15,969 nucleotides of DNA from Patescibacteria group bacterium (GTDB taxonomy: Bacteria; Patescibacteriota; Patescibacteriia; UBA9934), in NCBI GenBank assembly GCA_018896835.1, contig JAHILS010000031.1, forward strand, positions 1 through 15,969. The letters run 5' to 3'. The notes beneath the pieces were generated by a model. That model was not told the DNA's origin and did not search any database. It worked only from the letters and a program-made list of their open reading frames with translations. The translations under genes and the position numbers were made by a program. Positions 1 through 6,997 of this stretch are shown here, piece after piece. Each line of letters opens with the position of its first letter. Position 1 is the stretch's first letter.

Positions 1-80
1 ATTCCCCACTCGGCACGATTTTCACTCCCCACCTCGACGCCCAGTCATGGACCCTGAGCCTGCCGAAGGGGAGAGGTCTT
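1..80. repeat. GC-rich repeat-like intergenic stretch downstream of the wzy-like gene
   Basis: This stretch is visibly richer in G and C than the genes beside it. It holds two copies of TCCCCAC (3-9 and 26-32), each followed by a CTCG-like sequence, and the 19-nt string CCCTGAGCCTGCCGAAGGG (52-70), whose ends CCCT and AGGG can pair. The last string resembles the TTCGACAAGCTCAGGG-type dispersed repeats that I recall from many environmental bacterial genomes. That resemblance is from memory and was not searched. No T-run follows on the minus strand, so it does not look like an intrinsic terminator. It is cut by the window edge, so its full length is unknown. Confidence 0.4.
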
Positions 81-105
81 CTTGGGTTCGAGTGGACATT
101 TTAAA

Positions 106-1800
106 TCATTCCATCTTCGAGGCTACCACCGTGCTTGGCTGAGTGATCAGCTTTTTTTCATTTTCTGGCATATCAACCTTCTGCTTTTGCTTTCTGGCAA
201 ATCCTTCCCAGTCAACAAATGGAATCACAAAAAGCATAAAGCCTATTCCTAATGGATGATTCAGGTACGGGGAAAACGTATTTGCAACAAATAAGGCTAT
301 TATCCCGCCAATAAGCCCAGCCACAAGCCATTTATAGCCCTTAGATTGCATTGTAAGCCAGCCTGCACGCAATAATGTCACTAAATACCAGGTAAACGCT
401 AGAAGCCCCAAAAGTCCCATTTTCAACCAAATATCATGCCAACCCCACTCGAATCGATATGTTGTATATTCCTGGCCTCCAAGCTCGGACAATATTCTGG
501 GATCTTCCGAATTGTAGCTAACAGTTTTACCAAAACCAGACCCTAAAATAGGACGTTCCGCAATCGGGACAATCATTTCATCAAGAAGGTTCCATCTACT
601 CACCACAGCCTCTACCCTGCCAGTTTGTGCTGATGTTTGGAAAAAAGCCGCATCACTTAAATCCGGTCTTATTGGAACTGCAACTTGCACAATGGCATAG
701 ATAAAGAAAATGCTAACAATCGACAATAATATTGCCAACAATGTTCTACGTATAATCCATAGCTTGTGAGAGCCAAACCAAAATGCACTGATAAATATCG
801 ATAACCCGCCAACAGCTGTACCTAGCAGAAAACTTCTGGACAAACTTAACAGCAATGTAAGAATCGAGAACATAAAAAACAATGTCACAAACCATTGCAA
901 ACGCTCTTTTCGCCAAAGATAAATCATTCCGCTATAAAGCAAAAGCGCACCAAAAATTTCAACAAGCTGGGACGGCATAAATATCCGATACCAATACTGA
1001 CCAGACAAGGCTGAATAATAATTCGTTGCGTATACTTCCATGGCGCTTCCTTTATTATCAATCACCTGAAGCGTCACTTCTGCAAGCCGTGAATCGCGGA
1101 CAAAAGTATAAAGATCATTGAGCTCTTTGCCGTCAAGATGAGTAAAGGCATATACAAGCACAACTGAAAATCCAATTATCCAAACAAGACTGGCAAAAAA
1201 TACCTGCAACAACCGTCTCTTATTTGATAATGTCCAATTGATAGTTAGCAATGGCAGAAGATAACAAATGGTCACATATCCGTTCATGTCATCAAAAACC
1301 GCTCGTGGATCATTTTGTAAAAATCCAACCGCAGTTCCAATAACTACAGCGAGAGTTAAGAGTAACCAGGGAGTATCACGGGATATAACCAATCTCGATA
1401 ACAACCCCTCCGTAACCACCCCAGTCCTTCGCTCCTTTGGAGCTACGGAACTGCAGGCTAACCCCTCCTTCAAAAGTCGGGGAGCCCAGATCTGGGCGAA
1501 TCTAATCAACCAAACCCCCATCACTATGGCAAAAATTAATATCCGAAGTGATAATGAAAAACCGAAAACATCAACATCAAGCAAATGGCCATGGCCACCA
1601 GTAAAAATCTCGGCAAAAGCCAATAAGAGTCCGTTAAGCTGTGAACGCCAGGTCAAAACTAAAGCAAATATTCCAAACGCGATTAGCAATATCAGTTCAA
1701 GACTTGTATCACGCACGAAAAATGCTAAAGAATGCATGATTGCAATTCCACATAGAGTAACCACCATTGTCTTGCCAACAAACTGTTTTGACATTTTCAT
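106..1800 (-). CDS. O-antigen ligase/polymerase-like membrane protein (Wzy/WaaL superfamily)
   Basis: This is probably the polymerase or ligase that joins lipid-linked oligosaccharide repeats on the outer face of the cytoplasmic membrane. The 564-residue protein is almost entirely hydrophobic, with about ten to twelve membrane segments. Wzy_C-type signatures are a Ser/Arg-containing helix (LLLSLSRSFL, about 317-326), the PILGSGFGK motif (about 417-425) at the end of a large external loop, and WHDIW (about 454-458) before a GLLGLLAF helix. I place the start at the ATG at 1800, one nucleotide after the upstream stop. A longer frame reaches 1893 but would overlap the glycosyltransferase gene by about 90 nt and add an unlikely N-terminus. 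Residues about 110-134, in a basic and probably cytoplasmic loop, are encoded by a repeat-like GC-rich segment. The Lys/Glu-rich tail (about 535-564) is probably cytoplasmic. Polymerase and ligase cannot be told apart from sequence alone. Confidence 0.85.
   Translation of the reverse strand: MKMSKQFVGKTMVVTLCGIAIMHSLAFFVRDTSLELILLIAFGIFALVLTWRSQLNGLLLAFAEIFTGGHGHLLDVDVFGFSLSLRILIFAIVMGVWLIRFAQIWAPRLLKEGLACSSVAPKERRTGVVTEGLLSRLVISRDTPWLLLTLAVVIGTAVGFLQNDPRAVFDDMNGYVTICYLLPLLTINWTLSNKRRLLQVFFASLVWIIGFSVVLVYAFTHLDGKELNDLYTFVRDSRLAEVTLQVIDNKGSAMEVYATNYYSALSGQYWYRIFMPSQLVEIFGALLLYSGMIYLWRKERLQWFVTLFFMFSILTLLLSLSRSFLLGTAVGGLSIFISAFWFGSHKLWIIRRTLLAILLSIVSIFFIYAIVQVAVPIRPDLSDAAFFQTSAQTGRVEAVVSRWNLLDEMIVPIAERPILGSGFGKTVSYNSEDPRILSELGGQEYTTYRFEWGWHDIWLKMGLLGLLAFTWYLVTLLRAGWLTMQSKGYKWLVAGLIGGIIALFVANTFSPYLNHPLGIGFMLFVIPFVDWEGFARKQKQKVDMPENEKKLITQPSTVVASKME
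1403..1468. repeat. Hairpin-containing repeat-like segment inside the wzy-like gene
   Basis: Two exact copies of AACCCCTCC (1403-1411 and 1460-1468) lie 57 nt apart, a multiple of three. Between them is an imperfect hairpin: CAGT (1422-1425) pairs with ACTG (1450-1453), CC with GG, and GCTCC (1431-1435) with GGAGC (1439-1443) around a TTT loop. On the coding strand both copies read Glu-Gly-Leu, so a 19-residue unit appears to have been added without breaking the frame. The GC content and CCCCTCC strings recall short palindromic repeats dispersed in CPR and other environmental genomes. That similarity is from memory. The direct repeats could be a target duplication or part of the element itself. 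Confidence 0.5.
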
Positions 1801-1801
1801 A

Positions 1802-2659
1802 TTACCCGCGTTTAAATAATGCAGACAAATATCCAAGAGCAATAAATAATGGTGCCAAAATCCAGAATATAAACCATGCAGACCTACCTTCATGCTTTAA
1901 CATGTACTTTCGCATACTTTGCCTGATCCATTTCTGCTTCTTGATAGTTGCTATCTTATCAAACATTTTTCCTTTGTGGTGCTTGATCAAAACATCTCCA
2001 TAGTGACGAATCTTCCAGCCTTTACCATGTGTCATCTTGCAATAATCAACTTCCTCAAACCAAATAAAATATTGTTCATCTAAATACCCAACCTGCTCTA
2101 CAACTTCCCTTCTAATGAACATAAACGCTCCCATGATCGATTCTACGTCCTGAGTTTTGTGCGGATCAACATCACGCATCATGTATTTATCTATTATTTT
2201 ATTTTCTTTAAAAATATGTGGGATCTTTAGCATCACCAATAACTGATCTGAGATTTTTGGAAAACAGCGTATGCTTTCTTGTAAAGAACCGTCTGGATAA
2301 TTGATGACGCAACTAGCAATCCCTACTTCTTGGTCTTCATCCAAATGCGAAATCATCGAGGCTAATACATCCCTTTCAAATTGAACGTCCGGATTTAACA
2401 ATAAAATATAACGTCCTTGGGCAATAGATATACCCCGATTGACTGCTTTGGAAAAACCAAGATTCTCTTTATTGCGTAAGTATGTAACATTTTTATATGA
2501 CTGCAAAAGACCCTTAGTCGCATCACTAGCTCCATTATCAACAACAATCAGCTCGTAATTTATATTCTTTGAATTCTCAACAGAATCAAAACAAGCTTTT
2601 AGAACATCCAAGCTTTCTTTGTACGTAAGAACGACAATTGATAAATCTAATGACTTCAT
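1802..2659 (-). CDS. Family 2 glycosyltransferase (rhamnosyltransferase-like)
   Basis: This is a membrane-associated GT-A fold enzyme that probably adds a sugar from a nucleotide donor to a growing lipid-linked glycan. In its 285 residues I see the N-terminal strand LSIVVLTY, the nucleotide-binding VVDNGASD (39-46), the NLGFSKAVNRG motif (66-76) and the metal-binding LNPDV (88-92, in place of DxD). Then comes GAFMFIRREVVEQVG followed by FIWFEEVDYC, which supplies the putative acidic catalytic residues. These are hallmarks of the WbbL/RfbF-like branch. A hydrophobic stretch near residues 263-280 may anchor the C-terminus. The ATG start overlaps the upstream TGA by four nucleotides (ATGA), so translation is probably coupled. 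The transferred sugar cannot be read from the sequence. Confidence 0.88.
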   Translation of the reverse strand: MKSLDLSIVVLTYKESLDVLKACFDSVENSKNINYELIVVDNGASDATKGLLQSYKNVTYLRNKENLGFSKAVNRGISIAQGRYILLLNPDVQFERDVLASMISHLDEDQEVGIASCVINYPDGSLQESIRCFPKISDQLLVMLKIPHIFKENKIIDKYMMRDVDPHKTQDVESIMGAFMFIRREVVEQVGYLDEQYFIWFEEVDYCKMTHGKGWKIRHYGDVLIKHHKGKMFDKIATIKKQKWIRQSMRKYMLKHEGRSAWFIFWILAPLFIALGYLSALFKRG

Positions 2660-3366
2660 AGTTTATGTTTATCACAAATTATCCTATGGGCTAATTCATA
2701 TTTTTCTACACGAGTTGGCGTCCAACCAAATTTTTTCCAGGGTAATTTATAAAATATTGACGGCAACCACGATGATCCAATTCTTGATGCTCCCGAAATA
2801 TCAACGCTATATAGAACTTGGTCAACCAATACTCCTGCCTTACCTTGCTCAAGCATAGTTAGCCAAACGTCCCAGTCTTGCAATCGCCTTATTTGCGGAT
2901 CAAAACCAGGAAAATCTTTTGCACGCACCAGTGACGTTGTATGAATATAATTATGTTCACGAAGTTTTTTTGCATCAAAGTTTATTCCGTGAAATATTTT
3001 CCAACCAAACTTGAAGGCACTATATGTAAAACTTGCTTGTGGATTATTTTCTAACGCTTGGTACATTTTTTCAATCATGTTTAACTTCATGACAACGTCA
3101 GCATCACAAAAAATAAGATATTCACCACTTGCTTGCTTCCAACCGCGATTGCGGGCTGGATTTGAGCCTTGATTTTCTTGTGTTAATATTTGAATTTTGT
3201 TTGCAAATTTTTGCAAAACTTCTCGCGTATTATCTGTTGACCCATCGTCAACTACAATGATCTCCAAATTTTTATATGTCTGATTTAAAACAGACTCAAT
3301 ACATGCAGTCAAAACATTAGCGTGCTCAAAGGTAGGGATTATAACTGATACAAGCGGTTTACTCAC
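2656..3366 (-). CDS. Family 2 glycosyltransferase
   Basis: This is a 236-residue soluble-looking GT-A enzyme. Visible motifs are VSVIIPTFEHANVL at the N-terminus, VVDDGSTDNT (38-47), the NPARNRGW motif (69-76), a DAD metal-binding triplet (88-90), and RRLQDWDVWL at about 160, which matches the acidic acceptor-loop region of GT2 enzymes. The start is a GTG at 3366 that overlaps the upstream stop by eight nucleotides (GTGAGTAA). I see no better ATG that keeps the first beta-strand. It overlaps the next gene by four nucleotides. The protein is short for the family and has no C-terminal membrane helix, so it probably works next to the membrane-bound partners encoded around it. Donor and acceptor are unknown. 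Confidence 0.87.
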   Translation of the reverse strand: MSKPLVSVIIPTFEHANVLTACIESVLNQTYKNLEIIVVDDGSTDNTREVLQKFANKIQILTQENQGSNPARNRGWKQASGEYLIFCDADVVMKLNMIEKMYQALENNPQASFTYSAFKFGWKIFHGINFDAKKLREHNYIHTTSLVRAKDFPGFDPQIRRLQDWDVWLTMLEQGKAGVLVDQVLYSVDISGASRIGSSWLPSIFYKLPWKKFGWTPTRVEKYELAHRIICDKHKL

Positions 3367-4372
3367 AAGCTAAAATTTTACAAAATTTTAAAAACTGTTG
3401 TTCTCTACAGAAGTGTGCCTTAACAAATTCCTGACCCTGCTTACCCATTAAAGTGCGATCGTGCAAGTCTTTCAACTGCTCAACAGCGCCCAAAAGAGCA
3501 ACAGAGGAATCTTCAATAAGATATCCTGTCTGCTGGTCGATAATTGCTTCATCTACCCCGGGCTGGTTTGTAGCAATCACCGGCAAGCCAAAAAGCTGAG
3601 CTTCTAAATAAACAATGCCAAATCCTTCCCTGTCCTGACTTGTCTTTGAAGTTGGCATAACAAAAATATCTGACTTTGCATAAATGCCTGGCAATTTACG
3701 ATCTGATACAGAAGTCAAAACCTCGACTCGATCTTCAAGGTGGTGATCTTTGATAAAAGTTTTAATTTCTGTCTTCATCGGCCCATCGCCAACTATAGTA
3801 TAAAAAAGCGTTGGATCTGCTAAAACCAAATCAAGAACCTTCATGTGCCCTTTTCTCTCAACCAACCGACCAACAGTAAGCAATCGAATATTTTCTTTGT
3901 TTTGATACTTCGCATTGATAAAATGTGAAGCTTCCACAAATCCGTCAGAGATAGTTGGATAAACAACAGAAACATCCATTCTACCAGTAAAAGTTGAAAC
4001 CTCTCTATCAAGAGCTTGACTATTTGTTACTATTGTTTGCGTATTTTTAAGAACCTTTTTTAATAACCAGCGTTTTCTCATGCTCCGACAAGCAAGATCA
4101 AAATCCATGCCATGCAAGATAACAATATATGGCTTACCAGTAAGTTTTGATGCAATCCAACACATTGTTCCAATTGGCAAAACATGGCTGGTAATAATGC
4201 CGTCTGATTTTTTCATGCATTGATACACAAACCACAAAAGCGCTATCCGATTAGGTAGTCGGTCCAAAGCCTCAAGAGAGACACAATCACAAGTCTTAAC
4301 TAGCGCCTCAAGATAGCGAGCAACACCTCCTCTTTTTGGCGGATAATCATGTGTAATAAGTGTCCATTGCAT
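3359..4372 (-). CDS. Family 4 glycosyltransferase (GT-B fold)
   Basis: This is a retaining glycosyltransferase of the GT4 family that probably acts at the cytoplasmic face of the membrane. The N-terminal domain begins with ITHDYPPKRGGVARY, the usual glycine-rich acceptor-side loop. The C-terminal domain begins near GRLVERKGH (about 168-176). The E-x7-E donor motif is present as EGFGIVYLE (about 249-257), followed by GLPVIATNQPGVDE. I place the start at the ATG at 4372, giving 337 residues. It sits one nucleotide after the flippase stop in the string TAATATG, and an upstream extension to 4441 would overlap the flippase gene by nearly 70 nt. Its last codons overlap the GTG start of the next gene. 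The sugar cannot be predicted. Confidence 0.88.
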   Translation of the reverse strand: MQWTLITHDYPPKRGGVARYLEALVKTCDCVSLEALDRLPNRIALLWFVYQCMKKSDGIITSHVLPIGTMCWIASKLTGKPYIVILHGMDFDLACRSMRKRWLLKKVLKNTQTIVTNSQALDREVSTFTGRMDVSVVYPTISDGFVEASHFINAKYQNKENIRLLTVGRLVERKGHMKVLDLVLADPTLFYTIVGDGPMKTEIKTFIKDHHLEDRVEVLTSVSDRKLPGIYAKSDIFVMPTSKTSQDREGFGIVYLEAQLFGLPVIATNQPGVDEAIIDQQTGYLIEDSSVALLGAVEQLKDLHDRTLMGKQGQEFVKAHFCREQQFLKFCKILACE

Positions 4373-4373
4373 A

Positions 4374-5813
4374 TTATTGTTTTTTTGTAAGCATTCTCCA
4401 GCCTTCAACAAAATGATCTTTACGGATAGCGCCAAGGACATAAGCTAACGAAACATACACCACGGCACCAACAAATATAGCAACAAAAATTGGCACAATG
4501 CTCTTTACAAAAAACACTACGATTGCCATAGCTATAGCTGAAACATAGATCTTATTTATTGATTTGAATAAATCAGCAACCTTAACGCCGATACCCGGGC
4601 AGGCAAAAATCCATCCAGAAACAAACATGATAATAAAACTTATTAGTGCAGAAATGCAGGCGCCTACAACTCCATAAATTGGAATCAAAACTAAATTTGA
4701 ACAAACACTAATAACCATAGTAACTCCCATTATTATTGTTTTTACTGCCTGACGATCAGTCGCATTTAAAAGAGAACCAATTGGAAAATCCAAAAATATA
4801 AAAAGTAGCACAAAAATCAAAATCTGCAACGGTAATACTGAACCGGCAAACGCTGAACCATAAAAAAGATCGATTACTTCTGGTGCCACTGCCCAAATAC
4901 CAAAAACAATTGGAGCTCCAATTAAGCTAACGTACCACAGTGCATCAAGAAGAATTCTTTTTAATTCCGCTTTATCATTTGAGTTCGCACTCATCGTTGG
5001 GTATAGCGCAGCCACAAAAGCAAGCGGAATGAATTGAAATGCGTATGTTAGCTTATATGCTACCGCATAAAGTCCAACAGCCGACTCATCAAGTACGCGT
5101 CCGAGTATAACGCTATCGGCATATGAATAAACTTTTGTGAACGCTGCTGCCAGAAAAAAAGCAAACGCCATGGTTAATGGTTTCCATCCCATTTGCCAAG
5201 TTGGTAAAAGCGACTTCCATCCCGCATGGTGAACTACTCTTGATGCTGAAAAAAATACATTCCAAACACTACCAGTGGCCAGTGCAAAAACAAGAATTGG
5301 CAATGTCGCCGTTCCGGTTACGAGTAAAATTGTACCAGTAATGGCTGTGATAATCTGGCCAACGAACAATCCAAATGCCTCATATTTTATTTTCTGCATT
5401 CCACGCAATACTCCATAAAATGAAAGCGACAAAGTATCAGCAACTAAAATAATAGTCGCAATTCTTACAAGAACCACAACAATATGACTGTAGTGAAGAA
5501 GCTCTGGAACAAGAAAAGCGACAGCAACGGTAATCGGAATAGTAACAACCTTAATCCCAAGGATCGTTCGTGACCAAAGTTGCGCATTATCATCGTTTCG
5601 AGCAACTTCTCGTATTAATACTGACGTCATGCCAAGATCGTCCAAAACCAAAATTATCATCACAATAGCCAGAGCCAAAAAATACGATCCAGTGTCCTCA
5701 ACACCAATATATCTTGCCATCAAAGCAAAGTACAAAAAAGCAACGGTTTTTTGTCCAACCGATGCTAAAGTCAAATACAGTGTATTCTGCGCTAATCGCG
5801 TTCCTGAGCCCAT
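4374..5813 (-). CDS. Polysaccharide flippase, Wzx-like (MOP exporter superfamily)
   Basis: The 479-residue protein is an integral membrane protein with about 12-14 hydrophobic segments and the N-terminal Wzx/RfbX signature (Asn-Thr-Leu-Tyr-Leu, then FLYFALMARYIGVEDTGSYF). Wzx-type proteins flip undecaprenyl-linked repeat units across the cytoplasmic membrane. It heads a five-gene cluster with three glycosyltransferases and a Wzy-like polymerase, which supports that role. It is distinct from the other MOP-superfamily protein of this window, MurJ, which has different N-terminal motifs. The ATG at 5813 is preceded by only a short leader after the ribosomal terminator, and no Shine-Dalgarno sequence is visible. 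The substrate could also be a teichoic-acid-like polymer or a glycoprotein glycan. Confidence 0.88.
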   Translation of the reverse strand: MGSGTRLAQNTLYLTLASVGQKTVAFLYFALMARYIGVEDTGSYFLALAIVMIILVLDDLGMTSVLIREVARNDDNAQLWSRTILGIKVVTIPITVAVAFLVPELLHYSHIVVVLVRIATIILVADTLSLSFYGVLRGMQKIKYEAFGLFVGQIITAITGTILLVTGTATLPILVFALATGSVWNVFFSASRVVHHAGWKSLLPTWQMGWKPLTMAFAFFLAAAFTKVYSYADSVILGRVLDESAVGLYAVAYKLTYAFQFIPLAFVAALYPTMSANSNDKAELKRILLDALWYVSLIGAPIVFGIWAVAPEVIDLFYGSAFAGSVLPLQILIFVLLFIFLDFPIGSLLNATDRQAVKTIIMGVTMVISVCSNLVLIPIYGVVGACISALISFIIMFVSGWIFACPGIGVKVADLFKSINKIYVSAIAMAIVVFFVKSIVPIFVAIFVGAVVYVSLAYVLGAIRKDHFVEGWRMLTKKQ

Positions 5814-5823
5814 AATACATTCC

Positions 5824-5852
5824 AGAATACGTGATTTTTAGTTAAAAAACAA
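5824..5852 (-). promoter_or_regulatory. Weak candidate promoter for the glycan cluster
   Basis: On the minus strand, TTGTTT (5852-5847) and TATTCT (5829-5824) are separated by 17 nt. The matches to the sigma70 consensus are 3/6 and 4/6. Transcription would start near 5817, leaving an almost leaderless message for the gene starting at 5813. The -35 part falls in the T-run of the preceding terminator. Support comes mainly from position: a new unit must begin here if the terminator works. Confidence 0.3.
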
Positions 5853-5875
5853 GAACCTCGATTTTTCGAGGTTCT
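5844..5875 (-). terminator. Intrinsic terminator of the ribosomal protein operon
   Basis: Read on the minus strand, AGAACCTCGA (5875-5866), an AAAA loop (5865-5862) and TCGAGGTTCT (5861-5852) form a perfect 10-bp stem, followed by TGTTTTTT. It begins about seven nucleotides after the rpsI stop. On the plus strand the same hairpin is followed only by a weak CTTTT, so any bidirectional function would be poor. Confidence 0.93.
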
Positions 5876-5882
5876 CTTTTGC

Positions 5883-6278
5883 TTAACGCTTTCTCCATTG
5901 GGTTGAGCGACGGGCGCCACGATGTCCGAACTTCTTTCGTTCTTTCTTTCTTGCATCGCGAGTTAAGAGTCCGCGAGCTTTTATAACTGCTTTTAATGAT
6001 TCATCGTATTTGACCAATACTCTGGCAAGCGCCATCTTGACAGCATCAGCTTGTCCAACTTTTCCGCCACCAACTGCTCTAACAGTTATATCAACTGTGT
6101 CAGTTTTTCCAACTTCTCTAATTGGCGAAATTGCGTTATGACGCAACTGTTCAGTATCAAAATATTCCTTTATATCCTTATTGTTGATAGTGACTTTTCC
6201 TGAACCAACTGGAAATAGTCTAACCTGCGCTATGGCTGTTTTTCGTCGTCCAATTGATTGATAATACTTTTCACTCAT
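5883..6278 (-). CDS. rpsI: 30S ribosomal protein uS9
   Basis: This small-subunit protein has a C-terminal tail that reaches the P-site tRNA. Its 131 residues match the family length. The family pattern is clear: YYQSIGRRKTAIAQVRL at the N-terminus, VRAVGGGKVGQADAVKMALARVLV in the middle and GLLTRDARKKERKKFG near the end. The usual C-terminus around PQFSKR is here TQWRKR, so the terminal Lys-Arg is kept but the preceding residues differ. The start lies one nucleotide after the rplM stop (TAATATG), so translation is probably coupled to rplM. It is the last gene before the terminator. Confidence 0.97.
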   Translation of the reverse strand: MSEKYYQSIGRRKTAIAQVRLFPVGSGKVTINNKDIKEYFDTEQLRHNAISPIREVGKTDTVDITVRAVGGGKVGQADAVKMALARVLVKYDESLKAVIKARGLLTRDARKKERKKFGHRGARRSTQWRKR

Positions 6279-6279
6279 A

Positions 6280-6636
6280 TTAGGAAATTATTAGGCGTTT
6301 CATCCGTGTTGTACGACATTTCGTCTTTGGTAGCATTCGTGAAACAGCCTCTTTCAAAACCTTTGCCGGATCTTCATCAAACATAACCTGCATTGATTTT
6401 GTTTTTAGACCTCCAGGATAGTTAGAATGTCGATAATACATCTTTTGTTCCATCTTTTTACCAGTCACCTTTATTTTTGCAATATTTTCGACCTCCACGA
6501 AATCTCCGTCATCGATATGTGCTTGATATGAAGGTTTATATTTACCAATCAAATGATTAGAAATATCTGACGCAAGACGGCCAAGCGCCTTACCTGTTGC
6601 ATCAACTTTATAAACTTCTCTTTTCTGCTCTTCCAT
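6280..6636 (-). CDS. rplM: 50S ribosomal protein uL13 (short form)
   Basis: This is a large-subunit protein that binds 23S rRNA early in assembly. It is recognised by VDATGKALGRLASDISNHLIGK (about 11-32), HIDDGDFVEVENIAKIKVTGKK and YYRHSNYPGGLK. It has 118 residues, against about 142 in E. coli. It stops soon after the MLPKTKCRTTRMKRL segment and lacks the usual C-terminal part containing the Tyr-Ala-Gly and His-Pro-His region. Such a shortened uL13 is, to my recollection, common in CPR bacteria. It starts four nucleotides after the rplQ stop and is followed immediately by rpsI, its usual partner. Confidence 0.96.
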   Translation of the reverse strand: MEEQKREVYKVDATGKALGRLASDISNHLIGKYKPSYQAHIDDGDFVEVENIAKIKVTGKKMEQKMYYRHSNYPGGLKTKSMQVMFDEDPAKVLKEAVSRMLPKTKCRTTRMKRLIIS

Positions 6637-6640
6637 AAAA

Positions 6641-6991
6641 TTATACTAATTCTATTTGCGCCATTGGTGCAGAGTCCCCCTGCCTAACACCAAGCTTAGT
6701 GATTCGTGTATATCCTCCAGCTCGGCCCTTGTACCGTGGTCCAATGACCTCAAGAAGCTTATTAACTGGTTGCTCTGTGCAAAAATAAGCTAAAAGATAT
6801 CTTCGAGTAGCTAGATCGTTCTTTTTTGATTTTGTAATCAAGCGCTCTACTGCAGACCTTGCCTGCTTTGCCTTTACTTCTGTTGTTTTAATTTTTTCAT
6901 AAACAACAACGCTTGTTACCAAATCACGAATCAAAGCCTTTCGTGCTGATGGTTTTCGACCCAATGTTTTGGTTGTATTTCGATGACGCAT
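6641..6991 (-). CDS. rplQ: 50S ribosomal protein bL17
   Basis: This is a bacterial large-subunit protein located near the exit tunnel. The 116 residues carry the family start MRHRNTTKTLGRKPSARKAL, the helix ALIRDLVTSVVVYEKIKTTEVKAKQAR and the C-terminal GGYTRITKLGVRQGDSAPMAQIEL. All are very close to the consensus, so the assignment is firm. It follows rpoA after six nucleotides, the standard bacterial order. In many Gram-positive genomes transporter genes and truA lie between rplQ and rplM, but here rplM follows after four nucleotides. Confidence 0.97.
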   Translation of the reverse strand: MRHRNTTKTLGRKPSARKALIRDLVTSVVVYEKIKTTEVKAKQARSAVERLITKSKKNDLATRRYLLAYFCTEQPVNKLLEVIGPRYKGRAGGYTRITKLGVRQGDSAPMAQIELV

Positions 6992-6997
6992 ACTTAC

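Noticed and set aside
22..99. 25-codon ATG frame on the minus strand after the wzy-like gene
   Set aside because: It lies in repeat-like GC-rich sequence, has no ribosome-binding signal, and its Gly/Ser/Arg-rich product resembles no protein.
1268..1819. 183-codon open frame on the plus strand
   Set aside because: It is antisense to the wzy-like gene, and its Ser/Thr/Lys/Asn-rich product is what a reversed membrane-protein gene gives.
1801..1893. Upstream extension of the wzy-like gene
   Set aside because: It would overlap the GT2 gene by about 90 nt and add a non-family N-terminus; the ATG at 1800 fits the TAATATG junction.
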